From Chryseotalea sp. WA131a (lineage in GTDB: Bacteria; Bacteroidota; Bacteroidia; Cytophagales; Cyclobacteriaceae), in the NCBI GenBank assembly GCA_025370075.1, contig CP073016.1, positions 496,001 through 560,000 on the forward strand: 64,000 bases of DNA, given 5' to 3'. Each line of letters opens with the position of its first letter. The first letter of the stretch is position 1. This document shows positions 25,764 to 34,543 of the stretch, one piece after another. A model generated the notes under the pieces. That model was not told where the DNA came from. It did not search any database and was given only the letters and a program-made list of their open reading frames with translations. Position numbers and translations under genes: made by a program.

Positions 25764-26597
25764 TCAATTCGATTCCCAGTTTCCAGAAGTAGACACATCC
25801 AAACGCGAACCAAATTGAAGTGGTTTGCGGTTTTTGGCTTCGTTGCTTTCCTTGCGTTGAGGATTGTCAGGTTTAGGATCTTTTACTTCAATAGTCTGAA
25901 CCAGCACTCCGTTTTTATCAACTTTGCCCACATAGATGCTAAACATTTGATCAGCATCTTCTTCCTTTAGTTTAGGTTTTCTGCCAATATTCTTTGTATC
26001 GATAGAAGGGTTGAAGGCATAATCCCAAAAGGCAACCAATTGTTGGCCTTTTTTCACAGGATCACCCACTTTTAAGTCTGCCAAAGTGGTAACAATGCCT
26101 TGGTCTTTAAAAGGAGGCTCTTGATTTTTTTCTCCTACTTTAATGACATACCCTTTTTGGTTTTTAATAATACGGTCGCCTATTTTTATTCTGAAGCCCA
26201 TAAAAGTTCCACTCTCGGGCGCATTTTCAGCATAATTCTTTTTGAAAATTTTATCGTGTGCTGGCGCGTAGCCCAAGGTATCGTAAAACACCTTCACTTC
26301 TTCTTGGCCATAGCCAATTTGCTTGATTTCTTCTCTTCGGTTGATGATCGGCACCCGGCCATTTTGAATGAAATTGCTTAATGAGTCCCAATTGGCAGTA
26401 TATCTTTTGTGTACTTCAAAAAACACAATTTCTGCCTCCCGAATCAGCTTTAATTTTTCAATCACTGCTTCTTCGGCTTTTTTGATGTTTTCCTTTTCGT
26501 CAATAGTGTTTTGAACCCCAAAATATAGTTTAGCGGCAAGCCCAGCACTGCCTGCAAACAATAGTATGGTAATGATTCGGGTTACGGTTGTATTCAT
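25764..26597 (-). CDS. hypothetical membrane-anchored protein
   Basis: A 277-aa protein with a single N-terminal membrane helix (about residues 7-25) and an exposed remainder. The first 80 mature residues are a helical coiled-coil stretch (KKAEEAVIEKLKLIREAEIVFFE), followed by a conserved KRYTANWDSLSNFI segment and a mixed strand region rich in GxxI/V motifs. The C-terminus is polar. I do not recognise the family outside Bacteroidota. It ends exactly where DUF3822 begins, so they form one operon with coaD. Confidence 0.7.
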   Translation of the reverse strand: MNTTVTRIITILLFAGSAGLAAKLYFGVQNTIDEKENIKKAEEAVIEKLKLIREAEIVFFEVHKRYTANWDSLSNFIQNGRVPIINRREEIKQIGYGQEEVKVFYDTLGYAPAHDKIFKKNYAENAPESGTFMGFRIKIGDRIIKNQKGYVIKVGEKNQEPPFKDQGIVTTLADLKVGDPVKKGQQLVAFWDYAFNPSIDTKNIGRKPKLKEEDADQMFSIYVGKVDKNGVLVQTIEVKDPKPDNPQRKESNEAKNRKPLQFGSRLDVSTSGNWESN

Positions 26598-26739
26598 GTG
26601 TTAATAATTTTTTTTAGTGGTCACATGCGATGGACTAGATGATCATCTAAATTGGAGTAGAGCATCTTAATGGCCATTTCATGCAGTTACAAGGTTTAGT
26701 GTGCAATAATAGGTATTTTAAGCGGTTCGATGCAACCAA

Positions 26740-27213
26740 TTAGAGTTTAAAATAGCCTTTTAAATCAACTATTTGGGCAGGTTTGGTTACCAATCCAAAC
26801 ATTCCGTGAAGTTGGCGTTTGTTCATCCTTTCTAATTCTTGCCAAGAATGAAATCGAAGCCCCTGCAACAAACTGGGTGCCCCGGGTTCTGGATCCTTGC
26901 CCAGACTCAGGACGCCTCCTATTTTTTCCACTCTAAAAAATAGCTCCACGGCATGTAGTGCCAATTGAATAAATTCGCAAGCGAACAAAAAGTCACAAAC
27001 TTTAATCTCTAGTCCGGTCTCTTCCATCCATTCTCTCTTTAAGCAATCAATGGCCGATTCTCGCCATTCGATGCTTCCCCCGGGTGGATTCCAAAAGTCA
27101 CCATCGGCTATCCCTCGGTGATTGACCAATAGTATGGAATTGTTTTCAACCAATAGTCCGCATACCCGCGTCCTCAATCGATTTCCGTAAAATTGATGAA
27201 CCGATTCTTGCAT
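26740..27213 (-). CDS. Nudix hydrolase
   Basis: A 157-aa Nudix protein. Nudix box GSIEWRESAIDCLKREWMEETGLEI matches the consensus GX5EX7REUXEEXGU in full, with the metal-binding Glu pair EE. Upstream NNSILLVNHRGIADGDFWNPPGG is the usual strand and loop. It belongs to the ADP-ribose/NADH-pyrophosphatase-like or MutT-like group; the substrate is not deducible. It starts at ATG 27213 and is divergent from the DUF1573 gene, with which it shares a 94-base promoter region. Confidence 0.92.
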   Translation of the reverse strand: MQESVHQFYGNRLRTRVCGLLVENNSILLVNHRGIADGDFWNPPGGSIEWRESAIDCLKREWMEETGLEIKVCDFLFACEFIQLALHAVELFFRVEKIGGVLSLGKDPEPGAPSLLQGLRFHSWQELERMNKRQLHGMFGLVTKPAQIVDLKGYFKL

Positions 27214-27307
27214 CTATTCGTTAAAAAAGTTGATCTTGTAGAGTTGCCTGCTTTTAGCACTAAATGTAAATGGTTGGCTTCTAATTTTTTATCTTTTCCA
27301 TATCTAT

Positions 27308-27712
27308 ATGAGATATTTTTTCTCGGTTGCGTTGGTCTTTTGCTTTGCATCAGTGAAAGCTCAAATAACCACCAACACAAAAGGTGCGGTTATTTCTTGG
27401 GAGAAAACCTCATTCGATTTTGGTGATATTGTTCAAGGTGAAAAGGTGATGCACACCTTTAAATTTGTGAACACAGGTACTGAGCCTCTTATCATCACCA
27501 ATATAGAAGTAACGTGTGGCTGCACCATCCCTAAGGGGTGGCCTCGCGATCCCATCTTGCCGGGCGGCAAGGGAGAAATTGAAGTTCAGTTTAATAGCTC
27601 AGGTAAGTTTGGCAGGCAAAATAAAGTAGTTACGATGGTATCTAATGCCACCTTGGGCAATAGCCAAATTACTTTTTCGGCCAATATTCTAGAGAAGAAA
27701 ATGCCTAATTGA
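27308..27712 (+). CDS. exported DUF1573 protein
   Basis: A 134-aa secreted protein with signal peptide (MRYFFSVALVFCFASVKA) and one DUF1573 Ig-like domain (about 30-128). Hallmarks are FDFGDIVQGEKVMHTFKFVNTG, TCGCTIPKGWPRDPILPGGKGEI and SGKFGRQNKVVTMVSN. The function of the domain is unknown; it is abundant in Bacteroidota periplasms. It is a single gene between divergent and convergent neighbours. Confidence 0.9.
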   Translation: MRYFFSVALVFCFASVKAQITTNTKGAVISWEKTSFDFGDIVQGEKVMHTFKFVNTGTEPLIITNIEVTCGCTIPKGWPRDPILPGGKGEIEVQFNSSGKFGRQNKVVTMVSNATLGNSQITFSANILEKKMPN

Positions 27713-27789
27713 TAATTTTAGGTTTAGAACGATTTTTTAACCTCTGATTGTAGGGTCTAAATAAGACAATTGCTGGTGAGTCAAACCGA

Positions 27790-28170
27790 TTACTTCTTAT
27801 AGAACCCATAAGCGGCCAGTGCCCAGCCGGCAATCAAAAACAATCCGCCAAAAGGTGTGACAATCGCTACAGCGGTTTGGTTAAAGATAGCCAAAACATA
27901 TAAGCTCCCTGAGAAGAGCAAGATGCCCACCAGCAACAAGTTAGCACTCCATTTCAGAAAAGTCACATTGCCTAATTGAAAGGTTGCCCCAATTGTCATT
28001 AATGATAGTAAGTGGTAAAAATGATAACGTACAGCAAGTTCAAACGTATCGAGCCGATTATTGGCCATTAATATCCCTTTAAGCGCATGAGCCCCGAACG
28101 CACCTATACCAACGCCCAACATTCCCAAAATGCAGGCAACAACGATAATGTCTTTTTGTGTTTTCATCAT
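27790..28170 (-). CDS. DUF423 family membrane protein (YgdD-like)
   Basis: A 126-aa protein with four hydrophobic helices. It shows the YgdD/DUF423 pattern GVGIGAFGAHALKGILM near the N-terminus, AVRYHFYHLLSLM in the middle and VTPFGGLFLIAGWALAAYGF at the end. Function is unknown. The ATG at 28170 overlaps the last base of the YggS TGA (TGATG), so the two are translationally coupled; the alternative TTG at 28173 is less likely. Confidence 0.9.
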   Translation of the reverse strand: MMKTQKDIIVVACILGMLGVGIGAFGAHALKGILMANNRLDTFELAVRYHFYHLLSLMTIGATFQLGNVTFLKWSANLLLVGILLFSGSLYVLAIFNQTAVAIVTPFGGLFLIAGWALAAYGFYKK

Positions 28171-28844
28171 CAAGCACTATAATCTCTTTCTCCAAAAATT
28201 GCCGTACCTATTCGCACCAATGTGCTGCCTTCTTCCACCGCAATAGTATAATCCGCACTCATGCCCATCGATAGTTCTTTCATTTCAATCCTTAGGTCAG
28301 TATTTTTTTGTTTGATTTTTTCAAACAGATTTTTTAAAAATTTAAACTCTTTTCGGATTTGCCCTTTGCTCTCAGTTAAAGAAGCCATGCCCATCAGCCC
28401 TTTCACCTTTACATGTGTCAATTCAGGTGGAAAATGGTCAACCAATTGAATTACCTCCGCTTCATCCAAACCAAACTTGGTTTCTTCTTGGGCAATGTAT
28501 ACTTGTAACAGGCAGTTGATGGTGCGGTTGATTTTCTTTCCTTGCTTGTTGATTTCTTCCAGCAACTTCAGGCTATCCACCGAATGGATGAGTGAAACGA
28601 AAGGGGCGAGGTATTTGACTTTATTGGTTTGCAAATGCCCAATCATGTTCCATTCAATATCTTTTGGAAGGGCTTCGTATTTGGTCTGCATTTCTTGGGC
28701 TTTATTCTCCCCAAATATTCTTTGACCAGCGGCATAGGCTTCTTCTAACTTGGCAATCGGTTGGGTTTTGCTTACCGCGATCAGCCGGGCGGAAGTACCC
28801 TGTAAGTTGTTATTAAAAAACTTAATATTATTTTCGATGCTCAT
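28170..28844 (-). CDS. yggS: YggS family pyridoxal-phosphate-binding protein
   Basis: A 224-aa PLP homeostasis protein of the PLPBP family, which binds PLP and buffers B6 vitamers. It shows the PLP-lysine block RLIAVSKTQP, FGENKAQEMQTKYE, WNMIGHLQTNKVKYL, IHSVDSLKLLEEI, the strand LLQVYIAQEETKFGL, and the end MSADYTIAVEEGSTLVRIGTAIFG. It has no enzymatic activity established. It forms a two-gene operon with DUF423 and is divergent from GH3. Confidence 0.95.
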   Translation of the reverse strand: MSIENNIKFFNNNLQGTSARLIAVSKTQPIAKLEEAYAAGQRIFGENKAQEMQTKYEALPKDIEWNMIGHLQTNKVKYLAPFVSLIHSVDSLKLLEEINKQGKKINRTINCLLQVYIAQEETKFGLDEAEVIQLVDHFPPELTHVKVKGLMGMASLTESKGQIRKEFKFLKNLFEKIKQKNTDLRIEMKELSMGMSADYTIAVEEGSTLVRIGTAIFGERDYSA

Positions 28845-28881
28845 TGCCTAATTTTAAAGATTAAATAACCCGCGCAAAGGT

Positions 28882-30414
28882 ATGGCCATCTTAGGTACGT
28901 TGCTCAAAAAAGGAATAAAATTAAGGGAGAATCTTCAACAAGAATATTCTTCACCACTGGAGTTGCAGAAGAATGAATTAAAGGAATTGCTGATTGCGGC
29001 CAGCAGCACAGAGTTTGGCAAGTACTACGATTTCCATAAGACACTATCGCAATTTAGAAGAGGGGGCAAAGCATTCTACCAAGCCTACAAAAAATCGGTG
29101 CCCATTCACGATTACAACAAAATTTACAAAGATTGGTGGCAACTATCGCTAAAGGGAGCAAAGAACATTGCTTGGCCTGGCCGCATCAAATATTTTGCCT
29201 TGAGTTCGGGAACATCCGAGGCCGCCTCCAAGCATATTCCGGTCACCAAAGAAATGACCAAGGCGATTCAAAAGACGAGCGTACGTCAGATTATTTCTTT
29301 GTCAAAATATGATTTGCCGCCTCAAGTTTTTGAAGCCGGCATTTTAATGATCGGAGGCAGTACCCACCTCAATAAAAAAGGTAGCTACTTTGAAGGGGAC
29401 CTAAGTGGAATACAGGCTGCCCGGTTGCCCTTTTGGTTTCAGCATTTTTATAAACCGGGAAGAAAAATCGCCAAAACCCGAAATTGGGATAACAAACTCA
29501 ATGACATCGTAAAGAAAGCACGGGATTGGGATATTGGAATTATCGTTGGGGTCCCCGCGTGGATCCAGATTTTAATAGAAAAGATTATTGATTTTTATAA
29601 AGTAGAAAACATTCATGAGATATGGCCAAACCTTTTGGTTTATGTGCATGGGGGCGTTTCGATGGACCCTTATCGAAAGGGATTTGAAAAATTGATGGGT
29701 CGCCCTATTTATTACATTGAAACCTATTTAGCCTCAGAAGGATTTATTGCATACCAAGCGCAACCCAACCACAAAACCATGAAGTTGGTATTGAACAATG
29801 GTATTTTTTATGAGTTTGTGCCATTTGATGATGATAATTTTTTGCCCTCGGGTGAAATAAAATCAACAGCAGAGGCCATTGCCATTGATGAAGTGGAGGA
29901 AGGAAAAGAATATGCATTATTACTTTCCACCTGTGCAGGAGCATGGCGATACTTAATAGGAGATATAATCAAATTTACTTCAATAGAAGATTCAGAGATT
30001 GTTATTACTGGACGCACCAAGCACTTCTTGAGTTTGTGTGGCGAGCATTTGTCGGTAGACAATATGAACAAGGCCATTGAACTTGTTTCCAATGAATTGA
30101 ACATTAGCATCAAAGAGTTTACGGTAGCTGGCATTCCGTATCAAAATTTGTTTGCGCACCAGTGGTATATTGGCACCAATGATAAAGTGGATAAGAAGAA
30201 ATTGAAAGAGCGGTTGGATTTTCATTTAAAAGAACTCAATGACGACTATGCCGTGGAGCGCAGTGCCGCGTTAAAGGAAGTGATGGTAGATGTTTTGCCC
30301 TTGCATAAGTTTTACGATTGGATGCAGTCGAAAGGTAAAGTGGGTGGTCAAAATAAATTTCCACGCGTGATGAAAAGCACCCAACATGAAGAGTGGAAGA
30401 AGTTTGTTGGGTAG
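28882..30414 (+). CDS. GH3-family acyl-adenylating protein
   Basis: A 510-aa protein of the GH3 auxin-responsive family, part of the adenylate-forming superfamily. Visible motifs are YFALSSGTSEAASKHIPVT (the adenylation SSGTS motif), the central YIETYLASEGFIAYQ and the later GDIIKFTS and ITGRTKHFLSLCGEHLS blocks. Plant members conjugate acids such as auxin or jasmonate to amino acids; the bacterial substrate is unknown. It is divergent from yggS and stands alone. The full length is standard. An intergenic repeat lies after it. Confidence 0.92.
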   Translation: MAILGTLLKKGIKLRENLQQEYSSPLELQKNELKELLIAASSTEFGKYYDFHKTLSQFRRGGKAFYQAYKKSVPIHDYNKIYKDWWQLSLKGAKNIAWPGRIKYFALSSGTSEAASKHIPVTKEMTKAIQKTSVRQIISLSKYDLPPQVFEAGILMIGGSTHLNKKGSYFEGDLSGIQAARLPFWFQHFYKPGRKIAKTRNWDNKLNDIVKKARDWDIGIIVGVPAWIQILIEKIIDFYKVENIHEIWPNLLVYVHGGVSMDPYRKGFEKLMGRPIYYIETYLASEGFIAYQAQPNHKTMKLVLNNGIFYEFVPFDDDNFLPSGEIKSTAEAIAIDEVEEGKEYALLLSTCAGAWRYLIGDIIKFTSIEDSEIVITGRTKHFLSLCGEHLSVDNMNKAIELVSNELNISIKEFTVAGIPYQNLFAHQWYIGTNDKVDKKKLKERLDFHLKELNDDYAVERSAALKEVMVDVLPLHKFYDWMQSKGKVGGQNKFPRVMKSTQHEEWKKFVG

Positions 30415-30453
30415 TGGGTGTGATTAGTAAGTTGTATTTGATAAGGGGTGGTT

Positions 30454-30544
30454 GGTGAGTGGTGCTAGGTATTCAGTATTCGATAATTTATACTTTCTAA
30501 CTTCAATCTCCTGACTCCCTTCTCCTAAATTCTAACTCCTACTA
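30454..30544. repeat. intergenic repeat, copy A
   Basis: A left arm GGTGAGTGGTGCTAGGTAT (30454-30472) and a pyrimidine-rich right arm (30507-30544, containing CTCCTAAATTCTAACTCC) flank an AT-rich middle. The same arms recur at 58110-58207, and a partial right arm is at 31644-31666. The element is non-coding. Confidence 0.6.
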
Positions 30545-30550
30545 GCATAC

Positions 30551-31183
30551 ATGGATATCCTCTTCAACGGTTTTAAGGTAGGCATCGTCCTCACGTTTTT
30601 AATAGGGCCTGTTTTTTTTACCATTATTCAAACCAGTATTGAAAGAGGTTTTTGGAATGGCGTATTGGTTGCATTGGGGGTTTCGTTAAGTGATATTGTC
30701 TATGTGGCCATTTGTTACTTTGGTATTTTTCAATTTTTGAACGAACCCAAATGGCGAACAACCATGGCGTATATAGGGGGTGCCATTTTGATTTTGTTTG
30801 GTTTGTATCACCTGCTCGTTAAAAGTAGGCGTGCCATGCAACCGGTAAAGGCTGCTTCTGAATCAAGCGGATTCAAATATTTTGTGAAAGGTTTTGTTAT
30901 CAACGGTATCACACCCATGGTTTTGATTTTTTGGATTGGTACAGTGAGCGTTGCCACCCTTGATTTTGGCTATGAAAAGGGATATGAGCTGTTTTGGTTT
31001 TTTCTAGCTCTATTGCTCACGGTATTAAGTACTGATGTTTTAAAGGCTTACCTAGCAGGAAAGCTTCGCAAGCTGATTACAAATCGATTTTTAATGATTG
31101 TCAACGTGGTAGTTGGCATTTGCTTGATTGCGTTTGGCATTCAGTTGATTACTATGGCCAAGACGGTATTTGCTATAAATTGA
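30551..31183 (+). CDS. LysE family translocator
   Basis: A 210-aa membrane protein with six hydrophobic helices in the LysE/RhtB layout. The N-terminal GFKVGIVLTFLIGPVFFTI helix with GP and the conserved NGITPMVLIFWIGTVSVAT helix (after a long cytosolic loop) fit the amino-acid/solute exporter superfamily. The exported substrate is unknown. It begins with ATG 13 bases after the intergenic repeat and is followed, on the same strand, by the metal-linked cassette. Confidence 0.9.
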   Translation: MDILFNGFKVGIVLTFLIGPVFFTIIQTSIERGFWNGVLVALGVSLSDIVYVAICYFGIFQFLNEPKWRTTMAYIGGAILILFGLYHLLVKSRRAMQPVKAASESSGFKYFVKGFVINGITPMVLIFWIGTVSVATLDFGYEKGYELFWFFLALLLTVLSTDVLKAYLAGKLRKLITNRFLMIVNVVVGICLIAFGIQLITMAKTVFAIN

Positions 31184-31217
31184 AACCCTTTTGCTCCATT
31201 TTTAGTTTATTTGCATA

Positions 31218-31595
31218 GTGAAACGAGTGTTGCCCATATTATTTGCCGCCATCTACCTGATTTTAAGCATTGGGGTGGCCAAATCCACCCATTTTTGTAA
31301 GGGCAAGGCACGTCACACCTCCGTTTTTTCTTTTGAAGCAAAAAAGTGTGCTTGTTCAAAATACAACCCGACCAATAATTGTTGCGATGATGAGCGCGAA
31401 TTGGTTCAATTGAAAGATGATCAGACCGGCAGTCAGTCATTGGTTGCTCCAATCCCTACCTACAATTTAATCAGTGAAATATTCACTCCAACTTTTGGTG
31501 TTTCTGAGTACAAGGCGTTTATAGCTTCTGATTTAGAAGTTCGGCCTCCTCCCAAAGTACCTATCTATCAGCACATACGCAGTCTTATCATTTGA
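31218..31595 (+). CDS. HYC_CC_PP family protein
   Basis: A 125-aa secreted protein starting at GTG, with signal peptide MKRVLPILFAAIYLILSIGV. The family name-giving motifs are visible as HFC (about residue 25), NNCCDD (about 54) and RPPPKVP near the C-terminus. Extra cysteines in KKCACS give a likely metal-binding set. The role is not established, but members commonly sit beside metal transport genes, as here. The HMA-domain gene follows after 73 bases, and the TonB receptor after it. Confidence 0.8.
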   Translation: MKRVLPILFAAIYLILSIGVAKSTHFCKGKARHTSVFSFEAKKCACSKYNPTNNCCDDERELVQLKDDQTGSQSLVAPIPTYNLISEIFTPTFGVSEYKAFIASDLEVRPPPKVPIYQHIRSLII

Positions 31596-31643
31596 TTCTT
31601 TTCGGATTACTTAGAGCATTTTAAGCTCTTGTTTGAGTTCTAT

Positions 31644-31666
31644 TTCTTACTTCTAAATTCTTAATC
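31644..31666 (+). repeat. partial right arm of the intergenic repeat
   Basis: TTCTTACTTCTAAATTCTTA (31644-31663) in the leader of the HMA gene matches the right arm GACTTCTAAATTCTTTT at 58190-58207 and the arm at 30507-30544. It ends 2-5 bases before the ATG, so it forms much of the gene's leader. Confidence 0.45.
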
Positions 31667-31668
31667 AA

Positions 31669-32007
31669 ATGAAAACTGCATTCGCTTTCGTATTACTATT
31701 ACTGATTACATCAACCAGTTGGTCGCAATTATCAGTTGTAACCACGTCCATAAAAGTCTTTGGCAACTGTGCCATGTGTAAAGCCCGCATCGAAAAGGTA
31801 CTCGATCACAAGGGCATCAAAAAGGCCGAATGGAACAAAACCAGTAAGCAACTTTCGGTGGTGTACAATTCAGAAAAAATTACGGAACAAAAAATCCACG
31901 AATTGATTGCATCAATCGGGCATGATACCGAAAAGGTAAAGGCCAAAGATGAAGTGTATGCATCGCTGCCGTTTTGCTGCCTATACCGCGATCATGAACA
32001 TGACTAA
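31669..32007 (+). CDS. exported heavy-metal-associated (HMA) domain protein
   Basis: A 112-aa secreted protein: signal peptide MKTAFAFVLLLLITSTSWSQ followed by an HMA ferredoxin-like domain (about 23-95). The metal site is GNCAMC (consensus GMxCxxC), with Lys downstream where copper ATOX1-like chaperones have theirs. Two extra Cys (FCCLYRDHEHD) and a His-rich tail at the C-terminus could add binding ligands. Periplasmic localisation is unusual for HMA chaperones. It lies between the HYC_CC_PP protein and a TonB receptor and likely serves the same metal pathway. Confidence 0.9.
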   Translation: MKTAFAFVLLLLITSTSWSQLSVVTTSIKVFGNCAMCKARIEKVLDHKGIKKAEWNKTSKQLSVVYNSEKITEQKIHELIASIGHDTEKVKAKDEVYASLPFCCLYRDHEHD

Positions 32008-32081
32008 GTTGCCAAGAGCAATTAGGCAGTAGCCAATCCACGGGCAACTCACGTTATTCTTTTAATCGTTAACCATTGATT

Positions 32082-34328
32082 ATGAAATTATTTTCGATCC
32101 TAGCTTTTATTTTGCTTGCAAGTTTGCCGATACAAGCGCAGAAATTATTAGGTGTAGTTTTTGAAAAAGATGAAAAAGGAAAAGATCAACCCATGGCTGG
32201 AGCGAATGTGTATTGGCTTGGCACTACCATTGGCACTGCCACCAAAGACAACGGTGTATTTCTCATCGATCGGATTGAAGGATACAACAAACTCCTGATC
32301 AGTTTTGCGGGCTACCAAACGGACACGGTTTCCATCACCGATCAAACAAGTATCAAAGTTGAGTTAAAATCCGAGCGCTACTTGCAAGAAGTAACGGTGC
32401 AGGGCTGGAGGCCTTCCACCTATGTAGATATTACTTCTGGGATCAATACCGTAACGATGAATGAGAAAGAATTATTCAAAGCGGCCTGTTGCAATTTGTC
32501 TGAAAGCTTTGAAACCAATCCTTCGGTGGATGTAGCATTTACAGATGCCCTAACAGGTACCAAGCAAATTCAAATGCTCGGACTGTCCGGAGCCAATACA
32601 TTGATTTCGCTGGAGAACATGCCGGGTGTGCGCGGATTGGCCGCAAGTCAGGGCATTCAATTTATTCCTGGCACGTGGATCAATTCCATTCAAGTGACGA
32701 AAGGGGTAGGCTCAGTGGTGAACAGTCACGAAAGCATTGCCGGGCAAATCAATGTGGAATTAAAGAAGCCCCAAGAGAGTGACAAACTTTATCTGAACGG
32801 ATATATAAACAATACAGGGCGAGCAGAGGCAAATACTATCTTCACAACGCAAGTTTCCAAAAAGTGGGCGACTACTTTTTTGGTGCATGGCAGCATGCGT
32901 CCCACAGAAATTGACCAAAACAAAGATGGATTTTTAGATTTCCCTACCGGGCAACAAGTAAATTTTATAAACCGATGGGTGTATAATTCCGGCAATGGTT
33001 GGCTGGGGCAACTTTCAGTCAAATATTTAAAGGATCAAAAGCAAGGCGGGCAATCGGGCTATAATGCCGAGCGCGATAAATTCAAATCGAATGTATATGG
33101 ATTGGAAATAAATACTGAGCGAACAGAGTTTGTAGGAAAGTTAGGGTATCAATTTCCAGCGCAACCGTACAAAAGCTTTGGCCTTCAAGTAAGTGCCCTG
33201 CGCCACCTGCACGACAGTTATTTTGGCAACGTGGTTCACAATGCCGATGAGCAATCGGCTTACACCAACTTGATTTATCAATCGATAATTGGCAGCACTT
33301 CTCACAAATTTAAAACAGGGCTTAGTTTTTTGTACGATCGATATATTGAAACGTTAGGCACCAATATCAACATCGGTCAATATGACTTTAGTCGTACCGA
33401 ACAAGTGAACGGTGCTTTCTTTGAATATTCTTATGATGACTTGAAAAAGTTCTCACTGGTGGCTGGCTTGCGGGTGGACCACCATAATTTATTTGGAGTT
33501 TATTGGACTCCACGAGTTCATGCGAAATATAACGCAACAAGCACTACAACGCTACGAGCTTCGTTTGGCAGAGGCTGGCGGTTGGCCAATATCATTGCTG
33601 AAAACTCTTCATTCTTAGCGTCTTCTCGATCCATCGTTTTGTCGAATCAACAAACAAACAAGGCGTATGGCTTTCGCCCAGACGATGCTTGGAACTATGG
33701 ACTAACCCTGCAACAAGATTTTACGATTGATTACCGCCCAGGAAATATCAGCATCGATTACTTCTTTACCGATTTCAAAAACCAAGCGGTGATGGATTGG
33801 GACCGCAACACACAGCAAATAAATTTCTTTGGCCTTACGGGAAAATCTTTTTCAAACAGCATTCAAGCACAAGTAGATTATCAATTAGCAAGAAGGCTTG
33901 ACCTGCGGTTGGCGTACCGGTGGCTGGATGTAGAAACCGATTATTTGAATGGCCGCTTGCAACGCCCCATGGTGCCGCGCGATAGAGCCTTTGTCAATCT
34001 CGCTTATAAAACAAAAAACCTCTGGTCGTTTGATTGGACGCTTAACCGGATTGGCGTGCAGCGAATGCCCGACATGGAATTGAACCCGATTATTCACCAA
34101 TTGCCACCATTTTCTGAGCCGTACTTTTTGATGAACGCACAAGTGACTAAGGATTTTGGCGACAAATGGAGCGTGTATATGGGAGGGGAGAACCTGAATA
34201 ATTTCACTGTCTCAAATCCGATTGTGGCTGCTAATGCGCCCTTTGGGCCTCACTTTGATAGTGCCATGATTTGGGGCCCTGTGTTTGGAACGGTGGTGTA
34301 TGCAGGGTTTAGGTATCGGGTGAAGTAG
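32082..34328 (+). CDS. TonB-dependent outer-membrane receptor with carboxypeptidase-like domain
   Basis: A 748-aa receptor. The signal peptide (MKLFSILAFILLASLPIQA) is followed by a carboxypeptidase-regulatory-like domain (about 22-110), then a plug domain (about 120-235) with the AACCNLSESFETNPSV and GTKQIQMLGLSG blocks. The barrel fills the rest. The pair of Cys in the plug is a feature of Bacteroidota receptors often found in metal gene sets. The C-terminal aromatic strand is present (GFRYRVK). With the HMA and HYC_CC_PP genes it likely handles copper or another soft metal; the ligand is not proven. The ATG at 32082 is preferred over an upstream TTG. Confidence 0.9.
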   Translation: MKLFSILAFILLASLPIQAQKLLGVVFEKDEKGKDQPMAGANVYWLGTTIGTATKDNGVFLIDRIEGYNKLLISFAGYQTDTVSITDQTSIKVELKSERYLQEVTVQGWRPSTYVDITSGINTVTMNEKELFKAACCNLSESFETNPSVDVAFTDALTGTKQIQMLGLSGANTLISLENMPGVRGLAASQGIQFIPGTWINSIQVTKGVGSVVNSHESIAGQINVELKKPQESDKLYLNGYINNTGRAEANTIFTTQVSKKWATTFLVHGSMRPTEIDQNKDGFLDFPTGQQVNFINRWVYNSGNGWLGQLSVKYLKDQKQGGQSGYNAERDKFKSNVYGLEINTERTEFVGKLGYQFPAQPYKSFGLQVSALRHLHDSYFGNVVHNADEQSAYTNLIYQSIIGSTSHKFKTGLSFLYDRYIETLGTNINIGQYDFSRTEQVNGAFFEYSYDDLKKFSLVAGLRVDHHNLFGVYWTPRVHAKYNATSTTTLRASFGRGWRLANIIAENSSFLASSRSIVLSNQQTNKAYGFRPDDAWNYGLTLQQDFTIDYRPGNISIDYFFTDFKNQAVMDWDRNTQQINFFGLTGKSFSNSIQAQVDYQLARRLDLRLAYRWLDVETDYLNGRLQRPMVPRDRAFVNLAYKTKNLWSFDWTLNRIGVQRMPDMELNPIIHQLPPFSEPYFLMNAQVTKDFGDKWSVYMGGENLNNFTVSNPIVAANAPFGPHFDSAMIWGPVFGTVVYAGFRYRVK

Positions 34329-34344
34329 CCGTTTTTAGGCAATT

Positions 34345-34500
34345 TTATTTCTTTTCACTTAAAGCCTTTACTCTTTTCAAAAGCTCTTCTTTTGATATTC
34401 TCCTGCCCCCTTTACTTAGTTTTGTCCAAAGGGCATCAGCTCTATCAGTCAAGAATGGGTTATCTCTTTGATTGTTAATTGCAGATTCTATTTTGGACAT
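34345..34500 (-). CDS. small hypothetical protein, second gene of a two-gene cassette
   Basis: An ATG-started frame of 51 codons, basic and helical, reading MSKIESAINN early and RRISKEELLKRVKALSEKK at the end. The size and charge resemble antitoxins or small partners of two-gene cassettes, but I do not recognise a family. It follows the disrupted gene at 34544-34825 on the same strand after about 43 bases. Confidence 0.5.
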   Translation of the reverse strand: MSKIESAINNQRDNPFLTDRADALWTKLSKGGRRISKEELLKRVKALSEKK

Positions 34501-34543
34501 AAACTAATTTTTATTGATGATAAAAGATACTAAAAAAATAAAG

